64,000 nucleotides of DNA from Glacieibacterium sp965200405 (GTDB lineage: Bacteria; Pseudomonadota; Alphaproteobacteria; Sphingomonadales; Sphingomonadaceae). Shown piece by piece: positions 7,900 to 17,060 of the stretch (the stretch's first letter is position 1; the number at the start of each line of letters is the position of its first letter). The DNA is taken from contig NZ_OZ241356.1 of the NCBI RefSeq assembly GCF_965200405.1, positions 2,976,001 to 3,040,000 on the forward strand, read 5' to 3'. The notes under the pieces were generated by a model. It saw nothing but the letters and a program-made list of their open reading frames with translations, was not told the DNA's origin and searched no databases. Made by a program: the position numbers and the translations under genes.

Positions 7900-10430
7900 C
7901 CCATGCCCGCCAGCTTGATCGTCGGAACAGCCTTGCTGCCCTGCAGGAAATAGCGGTCGGCTATCGCCCCCGACAGTCGCATCAGGGTTTGCTCGAAGCC
8001 GGTGATCTGCTCGACCGTCAGGTTCGCGGCCTCGCTGGTTTCGACTTCGGTGCACAGGCGCAGGAGAATGCGGTCCGGCTCCTCCATCAGGCCGTCGGCG
8101 AGCAGCGACGGCAGTCCCTTGAGATGGTCTTTCAGCGTGTCGACCTGGAACGCCAGCGAACGCGTGTTGAAGCAATCCAGGATGACCATGTCGCGCACCG
8201 GCACCAGCGCCAGTCCGACGAGATAGCGGGCGCGGTAGGTGATCTGGCTGTCCGCGAGATCGAGCAACAGGTCGAGATCGTCGGTCGTCGACTCGTCGTG
8301 TGCGAAGGTCCGCGCGAGACGGCAGGCATTGATGCCGCGCTCGACCCGCCGACCCATGTCGAGGAAGCGCCACCCGGCGACACGGTTCATGTTTTCCTGC
8401 GCGAGGCCGGAGAGGGCGGCGAGGATCTGCAGCGCGCTCTCGACCTGTTGCAGTGCCTCGGCCTCGGAATGCGGAGCATGATCGGTCGCTGCCAGCCTGG
8501 TTTCGAGATCGACGAGCAGCGCCCAGAAGTCGGCGGACAGGCGTTCGCGCATGCTGGCCGCGGTTCGCCGGGCGCCGCGTACCAGGTAGATCACCGAGCC
8601 ATAGGCCTTCTGGTCACGCAGCGCGTCGCGTGCCGCATCGAGCGGACCGCTGCCGAGCGCGTCCTCGCTCAGCGCGCCCCAGTCGATCAGCAATTGCTGC
8701 AACCCGGCCAGCGTCTCGCCGCTGCCGTGAATCGCGGTCTCCGAGACCATGAGGCTGGTACACAGGCTGCGAACCAGGCGCAGCGTCGCCTCGGCGCGCT
8801 CGATATAGCGGCCGAGCCAGAACAAATTGTCGGCCGCCCGGCTCGGCAGGTGGCCGAGGATGCGGCGGACCTTGACCTCGTCCTTGCTGGCCAGCAGCGT
8901 GATGCGCTCGACGGGTTGGTCGTCGATCACCCAGACATCGGCGGTGCGAGCGTCGGCGTCCATCGACACGGCGCGCGCATCGCGGCGTTCAGAGGTCCGG
9001 CAGAAGCCGCCGGGCATGATCTTGAAGCCGTCGGGCGTCCAGGCGGCATAGACGCGGAGCACGAAGGGTGCCGCCTCCAGCCGGTTGTCGCGGAGTACCG
9101 GCATGGTCGACAGCCGCACCACCTCCTGACCGACATAGTCGCCGGGTCGGTCGCGAAGCCGGGAGCGGAGCAGGGCGCGCTCGTCGCCGGACAGATCGGC
9201 GACGAGCCGTGCCTTCGACCTTTCGCCGTAGCCTGCGACCCCGGCGAAGGCCGGCCCGACGACCAGGTCGTCGAAGGTATTCTCGACGCGTTCCTGTTGA
9301 GCTGGCTGGCCGCACCACCAGGTCGCGACGTTGGGCAGCTTCGCCTCTTCGCCCAGCACCAGCCGGCACAGCTTTGGCATGAAGCCCAGCAGCGCCTTTG
9401 ATTCCATCACACCAGTGCCGGGCATGTTGACCATTGCCACGCCACCGGCGCGGATCGCCTCCAGCAGGCCCGGCGTGCCAAGATGCGAGGAACCATTCAG
9501 TTCTAGCGGGTCGATGAAGTCGGCGTCGACACGGCGCAGGATGACGTCGGCGCGCTTCAGGCCGGCGATGGTGCGGACATAGACCTTGCCGTCGCGCGCC
9601 ACGAGATCGTCGCCTTCGACCAGCAGGAAGCCAAGGTAACGCGCCAGATGCGCCTGCTCGAAATAGGTTTCGCTGAACGGGCCGGGCGTCAGCAGGCAAA
9701 TCCGCGGATCACTGCGGCTGGCACTCGCTGCGAGCCCCTTGCGCAGCCCGTCGAAGAACGGCGCCAGGCGCTGGACGTTCATGGCGTTGTAAAGCGACGG
9801 ATAGGCGCGCGACAGGACCAGCCGGTTTTCGAGCGCGTACCCGGCACCCGACGGCGCTTGCGTCCGGTCGTCGAGTACCCACCAGCGCCCATCGGGGCCG
9901 CGTCCCAGGTCGGCGGCATAGAGCGGCATGTGACGGCCGCCCGGCGGCTTCACGCCTCGCATGGCGCGAATGAAATCCATGCTTCCGGTCAGCGCGGCGG
10001 CGGGCAGGGCGCCGCTTTCGATCAGTTTTCCGGCGCCGTAGATGTCCTGCAGCACCGCCTCGATCAGCGTCGCACGCTGCTCGACCCCGGCAGCGATCTG
10101 CGCCCATTCGCGGTGCCCCAGTATCAGCGGCAGCGGATTCAGCGGCCAGCTCCGCTCGTTCTCCTCGCCGTATATCCGGTATGACACGCCGGTATCGCGG
10201 ATGTGACGCGTCGCCAGGTTGAAGCGGCTCCGCGAATCGCTGTCCGAATACTCGGCGAAACCCGCCAGGAAGTTGAGCCAGTCGGCGCGCGGCCGACGCA
10301 TGACGTCGAATAACTCGTCCGGCACGCCGGACAGGGGCCGATAGTCGCGCAGCCAGGTCGACAGCCGGTTCGCCGCCTCCGGCTCCAGGTCCGCCTGCTG
10401 CCGCGGTGGGCTCAGCGTCTCAACGGCCAC
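7896..10430 (-). CDS. Fusion of circularly permuted ATP-grasp and alpha-E domains
   Basis: This 844-residue protein combines two modules usually known as COG2308 and COG2307. Residues 1 to about 500 are a circularly permuted type 2 ATP-grasp domain with DRTQAPSGAGYALENR, ICLLTPGPFSETYFEQ and MVNMPGTGVMESKALL. From about 530 to the end is the all-helical alpha-E (DUF403) domain, opening with ADNLFWLGRYIERAE. ATP-grasp enzymes form amide bonds from a carboxylate acyl-phosphate, so a peptide-ligase role is predicted from family studies; no product is known. The gene overlaps the upstream DUF2126 gene by 11 bp and the downstream transglutaminase gene by 4 bp, so all three form one operon. In many genomes the two modules are separate genes. 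Confidence 0.93.
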   Translation of the reverse strand: MAVETLSPPRQQADLEPEAANRLSTWLRDYRPLSGVPDELFDVMRRPRADWLNFLAGFAEYSDSDSRSRFNLATRHIRDTGVSYRIYGEENERSWPLNPLPLILGHREWAQIAAGVEQRATLIEAVLQDIYGAGKLIESGALPAAALTGSMDFIRAMRGVKPPGGRHMPLYAADLGRGPDGRWWVLDDRTQAPSGAGYALENRLVLSRAYPSLYNAMNVQRLAPFFDGLRKGLAASASRSDPRICLLTPGPFSETYFEQAHLARYLGFLLVEGDDLVARDGKVYVRTIAGLKRADVILRRVDADFIDPLELNGSSHLGTPGLLEAIRAGGVAMVNMPGTGVMESKALLGFMPKLCRLVLGEEAKLPNVATWWCGQPAQQERVENTFDDLVVGPAFAGVAGYGERSKARLVADLSGDERALLRSRLRDRPGDYVGQEVVRLSTMPVLRDNRLEAAPFVLRVYAAWTPDGFKIMPGGFCRTSERRDARAVSMDADARTADVWVIDDQPVERITLLASKDEVKVRRILGHLPSRAADNLFWLGRYIERAEATLRLVRSLCTSLMVSETAIHGSGETLAGLQQLLIDWGALSEDALGSGPLDAARDALRDQKAYGSVIYLVRGARRTAASMRERLSADFWALLVDLETRLAATDHAPHSEAEALQQVESALQILAALSGLAQENMNRVAGWRFLDMGRRVERGINACRLARTFAHDESTTDDLDLLLDLADSQITYRARYLVGLALVPVRDMVILDCFNTRSLAFQVDTLKDHLKGLPSLLADGLMEEPDRILLRLCTEVETSEAANLTVEQITGFEQTLMRLSGAIADRYFLQGSKAVPTIKLAGMG

Positions 10431-13400
10431 GCGGGCGGCGCAGGTCGAGGGTCAGCGGAAACTCGCCGGTGCGCTCGGGCAGCGGTGGGCGGATGATGCC
10501 GGGCGTATGGCCATGCTCCTGGAAGCGTGCCTTGCGCCGCGCCTGCGCCTCATAGGCGTTGACCGGGAAGGTCTCGTAGTTTCGGCCGCCCGGGTGGGTG
10601 ACGTGATAGACGCAGCCGCCGATTGAGCGGTTGTGAACCCTGTCGAAGATATCGAAGGTCAGCGGCGCATCGACTTCGCGCGTCGGATGCAGCCCGCTGC
10701 GCAGCTTCCACGCCTTATAGCGCACGCCGGCGATCGCGCCGAGCGATTGGCCGGTCGGGTTCATCGGCAACACGCGACCGTTGCAGGTGATGATGTGCCG
10801 CTCGGGGTTGAAGCCCTCGACCTCGACCTGCAGCCGCTCGACCGAGGAGTCGACGAAACGCACCATGCCGCCGCTGCCGCCTTCCTCTCCCATGACATGC
10901 CATGGCTCCAGTGCGTGGCGAAGTTCCAACGACACCGGACCGTACTGGACGCGACCATGCACCGGAAAGCGGAACGCCAGCTGCGCCTCGTACCAATTAC
11001 TATCAAAGTCATAGCCGGCGTCGTTCAAGTCGGCCAGCACGTCCTTGAAGTCGCTCCAGACGAAATGCGGCAGCATGAAACGATCGTGCAGCGCCGTGCC
11101 CCAGCGCACCAGCGGCCCATCCTGCGGGTTGCGCCAGAACCAAGCGATAAGCGCGCGGATCAGCAACTGCTGTGCCAGGCTCATCCGCGCATCCGGCGGC
11201 ATCTCGAAACTACGGAACTCGACCAGCCCGAGGCGCCCGGTCGGACCATCGGGCGAATAGAGCTTGTCGATGCAGATTTCGGTGCGGTGCGTATTGCCGC
11301 TGATGTCGGTCAGCAGGTTGCGCAATAGTCGGTCGACCAGCCACGGGGCGGGGCGCTTGGCCTTGGGGCCGGGGATCATGCTGAGCGCGATCTCCAGCTC
11401 GTACAGCGCGTCGTGCCGCGCCTCGTCGATGCGCGGTGCCTGGCTGGTCGGGCCGACAAACAGCCCGGCGAACAGGTACGACAGCGACGGATGGCGCTGC
11501 CAATAGATCAACAGGCTTTTCAGGACATCGGGGCGGCGCAGGAACGGCGAATCCGTCGGGCTGGCCCCGCCGACGACGACATGGGCGCCCCCGCCGGTGC
11601 CGGCGTGGCGGCCATCGGTCATGAACTTGTCGGCGCCGAGCCGGATAGCGCGCGCGTCCTCGTAGACACCGTTGGTGATATCCACCGCCTCGCGCCAGTT
11701 TGCAGCGGGCTGGACATTGACCTCGATGACGCCGGGGTCTGGGGTGACCTTGAGCACGCCGATGCGGGCGTCGTCGGGGGGCGGATAACCCTCGATACGG
11801 AGCGGCAGGCCATCGGCGGCGGCCGCGAGATGCGCAACGAGTTCGAGGTAATCCTCCAGCTTCGAAACCGGCGGCATGAAGACGTACAGCCAACCGTCGC
11901 GTGGCTCGACGCTCAGCGCAGTGCGCACCAGCGGCGGGGTTGCCGCTTTGCGCTTCTTGCTTGGCACTGCGGGCTGTAGATCGGCGAAGTCAGGCAGGGG
12001 GCCACGCTCGGCGTAGGGATCGAGCGGCACGATATGCGGGTAATCCTCGTCCGCGAGAACCGGCAGGGTGTCGAGTGGCAGCCGCAATCCCAGCGGGGAG
12101 TCGCCTGGAATGACGAACAGGCCCTCGCGCGTGAAGGTCCAGGCCTCGCTCAACCAGGCACTGCCTTCGTGTCGTCCGAACGGCCGGCGGATCGGCAGGA
12201 CATAGCCGACGGTCTTCGATAAGCCGCCCTGCATGACGCGACGCAGACGAGTGCGAGCCTGCAGATCGTCGACTGTGATTGAGTCGAGCTCGATGTTCGC
12301 GGGCAGGTCGCCTTCGGCCTTGATGTAATGCAGCGCATCCTCCCGCGCCGGGATGACGAACGAGGCGTCGAGCCCAAGCCGTGCCGCCAGCCGACCAATC
12401 AGCGCCTCGGCATCGTCAATTGTCGCCGACGGCGCAACTTCGGTCCGCAGGTCGTCGGTGACGAGCCCGCTTGGCCAGACCGGCAGGCCGTCGCGACGCC
12501 AGTACAGTCCCAGCGCCCAGCGCGGCAGCGGCTCGCCCGGATACCATTTGCCCTGGCCGAAGTGGAGCATGCCGCCGATGCCGAAGCGGTCGCGCAGCCG
12601 GCGGATCAGCTGCTCGGCCAGCACCGGCTTGGTTGGGCCCGAGGCGTCGATCGTCCATTCCGCCGCTTCGAAATCGTCGATCGAGACGAAGGTCGGCTCG
12701 CCGCCCATGGTCAGGCGGACGTCCTGCGACTGGAGATCGGCCTCGACCTGCTCGCCGACGGCGTCGAGCGCCTGCCAGTCGACGTCCTCGAACGGCCGCG
12801 TGATGCGGATCGGCTCGACCAGCCGCTCGACCGACATCGAGAAGTCGAAATGGTCGGCCGGATGGCTGGAGCCGCCGGTGATTGCAGCGGCCGAACGGTA
12901 ATGCGGCGACGCGGCGAGCGGGATATGACCCTCGCCGCACAACAGCCCAGAGGTCGCGTCGAGGCCAATCCAGCCGGCACCGGGAATATAGACTTCGGCC
13001 CAAGCGTGCAGGTCGGTGAAGTCGGTGCGCGCGCCGACCGGGCCATCGACCGCGTCGATGTCGGGCCGCAGCTGGAGCAGGTAGCCGGAGACGAAGCGCG
13101 CCGCGAGGCCCATGCGGCGGAACAGCTGGACCAGCAACCACCCGGAATCGCGGCACGATCCGAGGGCGAGTGCCAGCGTCTCGTCGGGGGTCTGCACCCC
13201 GGCTTCCATGCGGACGGTGTAGCCGACGGTGCGTGCGATCTCTGCGTTGACGCCGACGATGAAGTCGACGGTGCCTTCGTCGCGGGGGCGCAGGCGCTCG
13301 TACAGGGCTTCGAGACCGGGGCCGTCGTCGTCGACCGCGAGATAGGGCGACAAGTCCTGTGCCAGCTGCGCCGGGTATTCGAACGGCAGCGTCGAGGCAT

Positions 13401-13692
13401 AGGGCTCGACGAAGAAGTCGAACGGATTAACGACCACCATCTCGGCGGCAAGGTCGACGGTGATGCTCAGCTCGTGCGTCGGCTCAGGGAAGACGATGCG
13501 GGCCAACCAGTTGCCGTGCGGGTCCTGCTGCCAGTTGATGAAGTGGTTGGCGGGCGTGACCTTCAGCGAATAGCTGGTGATCCGGGTGCGCGTATGCGGG
13601 GCAGGGCGTAAGCGCACGATGTGCGGCCCAAGCATCGCCAGCTCGTCGTACCGGTAGGCCGTGACATGGTTTAGCGCGACTACGACAGACAG
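10420..13692 (-). CDS. Transglutaminase-DUF2126 protein, probable CTG start
   Basis: This is the large first gene of the cluster. It has an N-terminal transglutaminase beta domain, a transglutaminase core (Cys in LGSCRDSGWLL, His in DLHAWAEVY, Asp in GWIGLDATSG) and a roughly 780-residue C-terminal DUF2126 region. The first ATG (13635) would give 1071 residues beginning MLGPHIVRLRPAPH, inside the first conserved strand. The same frame continues upstream through VALNHVTAYRYDELA, which matches the usual N-terminus of the family. It is closed by a TGA at 13723-13725 with no ATG, GTG or TTG in between. CTG at 13690-13692, preceded by GGAAAA, would give 1090 residues. I use that start, with 13635 as the fallback. 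The product works with the coupled ATP-grasp and transglutaminase proteins. Confidence 0.88.
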   Translation of the reverse strand: MSVVVALNHVTAYRYDELAMLGPHIVRLRPAPHTRTRITSYSLKVTPANHFINWQQDPHGNWLARIVFPEPTHELSITVDLAAEMVVVNPFDFFVEPYASTLPFEYPAQLAQDLSPYLAVDDDGPGLEALYERLRPRDEGTVDFIVGVNAEIARTVGYTVRMEAGVQTPDETLALALGSCRDSGWLLVQLFRRMGLAARFVSGYLLQLRPDIDAVDGPVGARTDFTDLHAWAEVYIPGAGWIGLDATSGLLCGEGHIPLAASPHYRSAAAITGGSSHPADHFDFSMSVERLVEPIRITRPFEDVDWQALDAVGEQVEADLQSQDVRLTMGGEPTFVSIDDFEAAEWTIDASGPTKPVLAEQLIRRLRDRFGIGGMLHFGQGKWYPGEPLPRWALGLYWRRDGLPVWPSGLVTDDLRTEVAPSATIDDAEALIGRLAARLGLDASFVIPAREDALHYIKAEGDLPANIELDSITVDDLQARTRLRRVMQGGLSKTVGYVLPIRRPFGRHEGSAWLSEAWTFTREGLFVIPGDSPLGLRLPLDTLPVLADEDYPHIVPLDPYAERGPLPDFADLQPAVPSKKRKAATPPLVRTALSVEPRDGWLYVFMPPVSKLEDYLELVAHLAAAADGLPLRIEGYPPPDDARIGVLKVTPDPGVIEVNVQPAANWREAVDITNGVYEDARAIRLGADKFMTDGRHAGTGGGAHVVVGGASPTDSPFLRRPDVLKSLLIYWQRHPSLSYLFAGLFVGPTSQAPRIDEARHDALYELEIALSMIPGPKAKRPAPWLVDRLLRNLLTDISGNTHRTEICIDKLYSPDGPTGRLGLVEFRSFEMPPDARMSLAQQLLIRALIAWFWRNPQDGPLVRWGTALHDRFMLPHFVWSDFKDVLADLNDAGYDFDSNWYEAQLAFRFPVHGRVQYGPVSLELRHALEPWHVMGEEGGSGGMVRFVDSSVERLQVEVEGFNPERHIITCNGRVLPMNPTGQSLGAIAGVRYKAWKLRSGLHPTREVDAPLTFDIFDRVHNRSIGGCVYHVTHPGGRNYETFPVNAYEAQARRKARFQEHGHTPGIIRPPLPERTGEFPLTLDLRRPRGR

Positions 13693-13786
13693 GGCATTTT
13701 CCAGATTCGCCGTTGACCGCCGTCACCTTAGCGAGCGCTCCGGCCATCGGCAACGCAGTGTCGTATCAGTGTAACAATGAGGGCGT

Positions 13787-13876
<90 letters not shown>

Positions 13877-13957
13877 GTCGGCGCCATTTCGGCGATTGTG
13901 GTCCAGCGTGCAAGACCGGGGTTGGCCGCAAGGGTGTCATTGTGCCACTAGGCGCCG

Positions 13958-15046
13958 GTGTATCGTTCAGTTCTCGCCTTTTTCGTCGCCTCCTCGATCG
14001 CCGCAACCGCGGGTGCGCAGGTGTTGCGCCCCGATCCGCTGCCCGACGAATCTGTCGTGCCGGTGGCCGGTGAAAGCAGTACGAGCAGCCCCGCCGAGAC
14101 CGGCTTCCAAGGCTGGCTGTCGACCTTCCGGGCGCAGGCCCAGGGGCAGGGCATTCGCACCGAGACCCTGGATGCGGCGCTGGCCGGCGTGCAGTATTCG
14201 CCGCGGGTCGTCGAGCTCGACCGTGGGCAGCCGGACGACAACGGCTCGGGCGTGACGCTGTTCAGCGATTACCTCGCCCGGCGGCTGGAGCCGGTGCGCG
14301 AGGGCCGGGGCCGGTCGGCCCGCGAGCGGAACGCCGCAAAGTTGGCTGAAATCGAGGCGTCGACCGGCGTTCCGGCCACGATAATACTTGGCATCTGGGG
14401 AATGGAGTCGAGCTACGGCGCGGTAACCGGCAACTTCGATGTAATCCGCAGTCTCGCCAGTCTCGCCTATGACGGCCGGCGGCGGGAGCTGTTTACGCGC
14501 GAGTTGCTGGCGGCCCTGACCATCGTCGACCGCGGCATGGCATCCCCGGCCAAGCTGCGCGGCTCCTGGGCCGGGGCGATGGGCCAGCCGCAGTTCCTGC
14601 CGAGTTCTTTCGTGGCATATGCCGTCGACGGCAACGGCGATGGCCGCGCCGACATCTGGGAGTCCGACGACGACGTTGCCGCCTCGATCGCCAATTATCT
14701 GGGAAAGCACGGCTGGCAACGTGGCATCGGCTGGGGCGTTCAGGTCGCGGTGCCTGCCGACTTCGATCGCAGCAAGGTGCGGGACCTGGTCCAGCCGCGC
14801 GAGTGTACACGCGTACTGAGCAAGCACAGTCGCTGGATCACGCTTGGCGAGTGGCGCAAGCTCGGCATGACGCGTGCCGACGGCAACCCGTGGCCGGCAG
14901 ACACGACGATGGCGACGTTGGTCGAGCCGGATGGCCCAAGCGGCTCGGCGTATCTGACCTTTGGCAACTACCGCACGCTGCTCGATTATAATTGCTCCAA
15001 TTTCTACGCTTTGTCGGTGGCGCTGCTCGGCGATGCGCTCAAGTAG
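13958..15046 (+). CDS. Lytic murein transglycosylase, MltB family
   Basis: This 362-residue periplasmic protein starts at GTG 13958 with a signal peptide (MYRSVLAFFVASSIAATAGA). The SLT-domain catalytic Glu lies in LGIWGMESSYGAVTG, followed by SWAGAMGQPQFLPSSF, the hallmark of MltB-type (family 3) lytic transglycosylases. Such enzymes cleave the MurNAc-GlcNAc bond of peptidoglycan and leave a 1,6-anhydro end. The C-terminal peptidoglycan-binding domain found in some homologues is absent. The gene overlaps the start of rlpA by 14 bp and heads a rightward cell-wall and replication block. It is divergent from tRNA-Ser across 81 bp. Confidence 0.93.
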   Translation: MYRSVLAFFVASSIAATAGAQVLRPDPLPDESVVPVAGESSTSSPAETGFQGWLSTFRAQAQGQGIRTETLDAALAGVQYSPRVVELDRGQPDDNGSGVTLFSDYLARRLEPVREGRGRSARERNAAKLAEIEASTGVPATIILGIWGMESSYGAVTGNFDVIRSLASLAYDGRRRELFTRELLAALTIVDRGMASPAKLRGSWAGAMGQPQFLPSSFVAYAVDGNGDGRADIWESDDDVAASIANYLGKHGWQRGIGWGVQVAVPADFDRSKVRDLVQPRECTRVLSKHSRWITLGEWRKLGMTRADGNPWPADTTMATLVEPDGPSGSAYLTFGNYRTLLDYNCSNFYALSVALLGDALK

Positions 15047-15896
15047 GGTCGTCCCAGCGCTGCTGATGCTGGCGGCCTGCGCGGGACCTGGCAAGCACCT
15101 GCCACCGCCGGGTGTCGCGCGCCCTGCTGCCCCCGCAGTCAAGATCGGGCAGCCGTACATCGTGCTCGGCAAGACCTATTACCCCGCAGACGACCGCGCG
15201 TACGACGTGACAGGGATTGCCAGCTGGTACGGGCCGACTTTCCACGGGCTCAGCACGGCGAACGGCGAGACGTACGATCAGGAGGGCGTCACCGCGGCGC
15301 ACAAGACGCTGCCGATGCCGAGCTTCGTCGAGGTCAGCAACCTGGACAACGGTCGTACGCTGACAGTGCGGATCAACGACCGCGGACCGTTCGTCGATGG
15401 CCGGATCATCGACCTGTCACGCAAGTCGGCGCAGCTGCTCGGCGTCGATCGCCCGGGCACGGCGCATGTCCGGGTCCGCCGTGTGTTTCCCGATGGAGCG
15501 GTAATGGCGAGCCTAGCACCGCCGGTCCGCCCTCCCGTTGCCGTGCCTCTCCCGGCGCAACAGGTTTCGCCGCCCGAGATCACGATCCCCGCCGCGGTGC
15601 CCAACTCACCGCCGCCACCCGACGTTCCGGTTACCACGGTCGCCATACCCGGTGCCTCGGTCGGGACCGTATATGTCCAGGTGGCCGCATTGTCCGACCA
15701 GGGCCGCGCCGCCTGGCTGAGCGGCTTCCTCGCGCCGATCGGTCCGGTCGTTACCGAGCGCCTGCCGTCCGGGCTGACCCGGGTGCGGATCGGGCCATAT
15801 ATCGATGCGACAACCGCAACGCCGATACTGGCGCGCGTGCAGGCGGCGGGCTACACCGACGCTCGACTGGTTACCCCCCGACCCGGAGCTCCCTGA
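15033..15896 (+). CDS. rlpA: RlpA-like septal lytic transglycosylase lipoprotein with SPOR domain
   Basis: The 287-residue protein starts at ATG 15033 inside the end of the MltB gene. A lipoprotein signal with lipobox LAAC (residues 17-20, VVPALLMLAACAG) predicts anchoring to the outer membrane. The double-psi beta-barrel of RlpA spans about 60-150 and contains ASWYGPTFHGLSTANGE and RINDRGPFVDGRIIDLS, with the Asp of NDRGPF in the usual catalytic position. A Pro-rich linker leads to a C-terminal SPOR domain (about 210-285) that binds denuded septal glycan. The role is trimming of septal peptidoglycan during division. It sits between mltB-like and dacC genes, 3 bp before the latter, consistent with a cell-wall operon. 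Confidence 0.93.
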   Translation: MRSSRVVPALLMLAACAGPGKHLPPPGVARPAAPAVKIGQPYIVLGKTYYPADDRAYDVTGIASWYGPTFHGLSTANGETYDQEGVTAAHKTLPMPSFVEVSNLDNGRTLTVRINDRGPFVDGRIIDLSRKSAQLLGVDRPGTAHVRVRRVFPDGAVMASLAPPVRPPVAVPLPAQQVSPPEITIPAAVPNSPPPPDVPVTTVAIPGASVGTVYVQVAALSDQGRAAWLSGFLAPIGPVVTERLPSGLTRVRIGPYIDATTATPILARVQAAGYTDARLVTPRPGAP

Positions 15897-15899
15897 TCC

Positions 15900-17060
15900 A
15901 TGCGTTTTCTTGCCGCCTTCGCGCTTCTCTCGGTTTCGTCAGGTGCGCTCGCGCAGCAGATGCCGGTGTTCACCACCCCGGCGCCCTATGCCTATATGAA
16001 GGACCTCTCGAACGGCGCCGTGCTGTTCGCCAAGGGTGAGAACACCCAGATGCCGCCGGCGTCGATGGCCAAGATGATGAGCGTCTATGTGGCGTTCGAC
16101 ATGCTCAAGCGCGGCGATGCGAAGCTGACACAGAAGATCCACGTCCGCCCGGAGACCTGGAAGAAGTGGCATTCGCAAGGGTCGACGATGTTCCTGTCGG
16201 TCGACGAGGACGTCACCGTCCAGGACCTGCTGCACGGCATCGTCACGCTGTCGGGCAACGACGCCTGCGTCGTGCTGGGCGAAGGTCTGGCGGGCACGGA
16301 GGAGCAGTACGTCGCGCTGATGAACGCGATGGCCAAGAAGATCGGCCTGACCGGCTCGCAGTTCGCCAACACCAACGGCTGGCCCGACCCGAACGAGCAC
16401 GTCACGCCGCGCGACCTGGCGATCATCGCCGAGCGCACGATCAACGACTTCCCGGGCCTCTACAAAATGTTCTACCCGGTCCAGCAGTTTACCTGGGGCA
16501 AGACGCTGGGCAAAGGCGACGCCATCGTCCAGGCCAACCGCAACCCGCTGCTCGGCAAGGTCAGCGGCGCCGACGGGCTCAAGACCGGCCACACCGAGGA
16601 AGCCGGCTATGGTTTCACCGGTTCCGCCGTGCAGGACGGCCGCCGGCTGGTCATGGTCATCGCCGGCCTGTCGTCGTTCAACGAGCGTATTTCGCAGTCG
16701 GTCGCCTTCATGGAGTGGGGTTTCCGCGCCTGGACGCAGCAGCTTATCGCTCCCGCCGGCAAGGTCCTCGACCGGGCGCCGGTCTGGATGGGCTCGGCCG
16801 ATAGCGTCGGCTTGATGGGGCCGATCGACCTGAAGGTCACCGTGCCGCGTGGCTTCGGTGGCCAGCGCGTCGTCAAGATCGTCTACGACGGCCCGATCAA
16901 GGCGCCGATCAAGCGCGGGCAGGAAATCGGCACGCTGGTCGCCAGCGTTCCCGGCACGCCGGTGACGCGCACGCCGCTGGTCGCTGCCGAGGACGTCGGG
17001 ACCGCAGGCTTCTTCGGACGCATCGGCTCGGCGTTCAGGACGCTCGTCCTCCGCAAGTGA
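15900..17060 (+). CDS. dacC: D-alanyl-D-alanine carboxypeptidase (PBP5/6 type)
   Basis: This 386-residue penicillin-binding protein has all three active-site motifs: S55-M-A-K58 (SxxK), S118-G-N120 (SxN) and K228-T-G230 (KTG). A signal peptide (LAAFALLSVSSGALA) directs it to the periplasm. The C-terminal beta-rich PBP5_C domain follows (about 290-370), where E. coli PBP5/6 end in a membrane-anchoring helix. The enzyme removes the terminal D-Ala of peptidoglycan stem peptides and so limits cross-linking. Its stop overlaps the tmk start (GTGA). dacC is used as the class name; dacA or dacF would be equally defensible. Confidence 0.94.
   Translation: MRFLAAFALLSVSSGALAQQMPVFTTPAPYAYMKDLSNGAVLFAKGENTQMPPASMAKMMSVYVAFDMLKRGDAKLTQKIHVRPETWKKWHSQGSTMFLSVDEDVTVQDLLHGIVTLSGNDACVVLGEGLAGTEEQYVALMNAMAKKIGLTGSQFANTNGWPDPNEHVTPRDLAIIAERTINDFPGLYKMFYPVQQFTWGKTLGKGDAIVQANRNPLLGKVSGADGLKTGHTEEAGYGFTGSAVQDGRRLVMVIAGLSSFNERISQSVAFMEWGFRAWTQQLIAPAGKVLDRAPVWMGSADSVGLMGPIDLKVTVPRGFGGQRVVKIVYDGPIKAPIKRGQEIGTLVASVPGTPVTRTPLVAAEDVGTAGFFGRIGSAFRTLVLRK

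Noticed and set aside
7989..9401. 470-residue open frame on the plus strand
   Set aside because: Antisense shadow of the ATP-grasp-alpha-E gene; no motif and no ribosome site.
12328..13611. 427-residue open frame on the plus strand
   Set aside because: Lies fully antisense to the conserved DUF2126-transglutaminase gene; composition is Arg/Asp/Gly-rich with no recognisable motif, as expected from the codon bias of the opposite strand.
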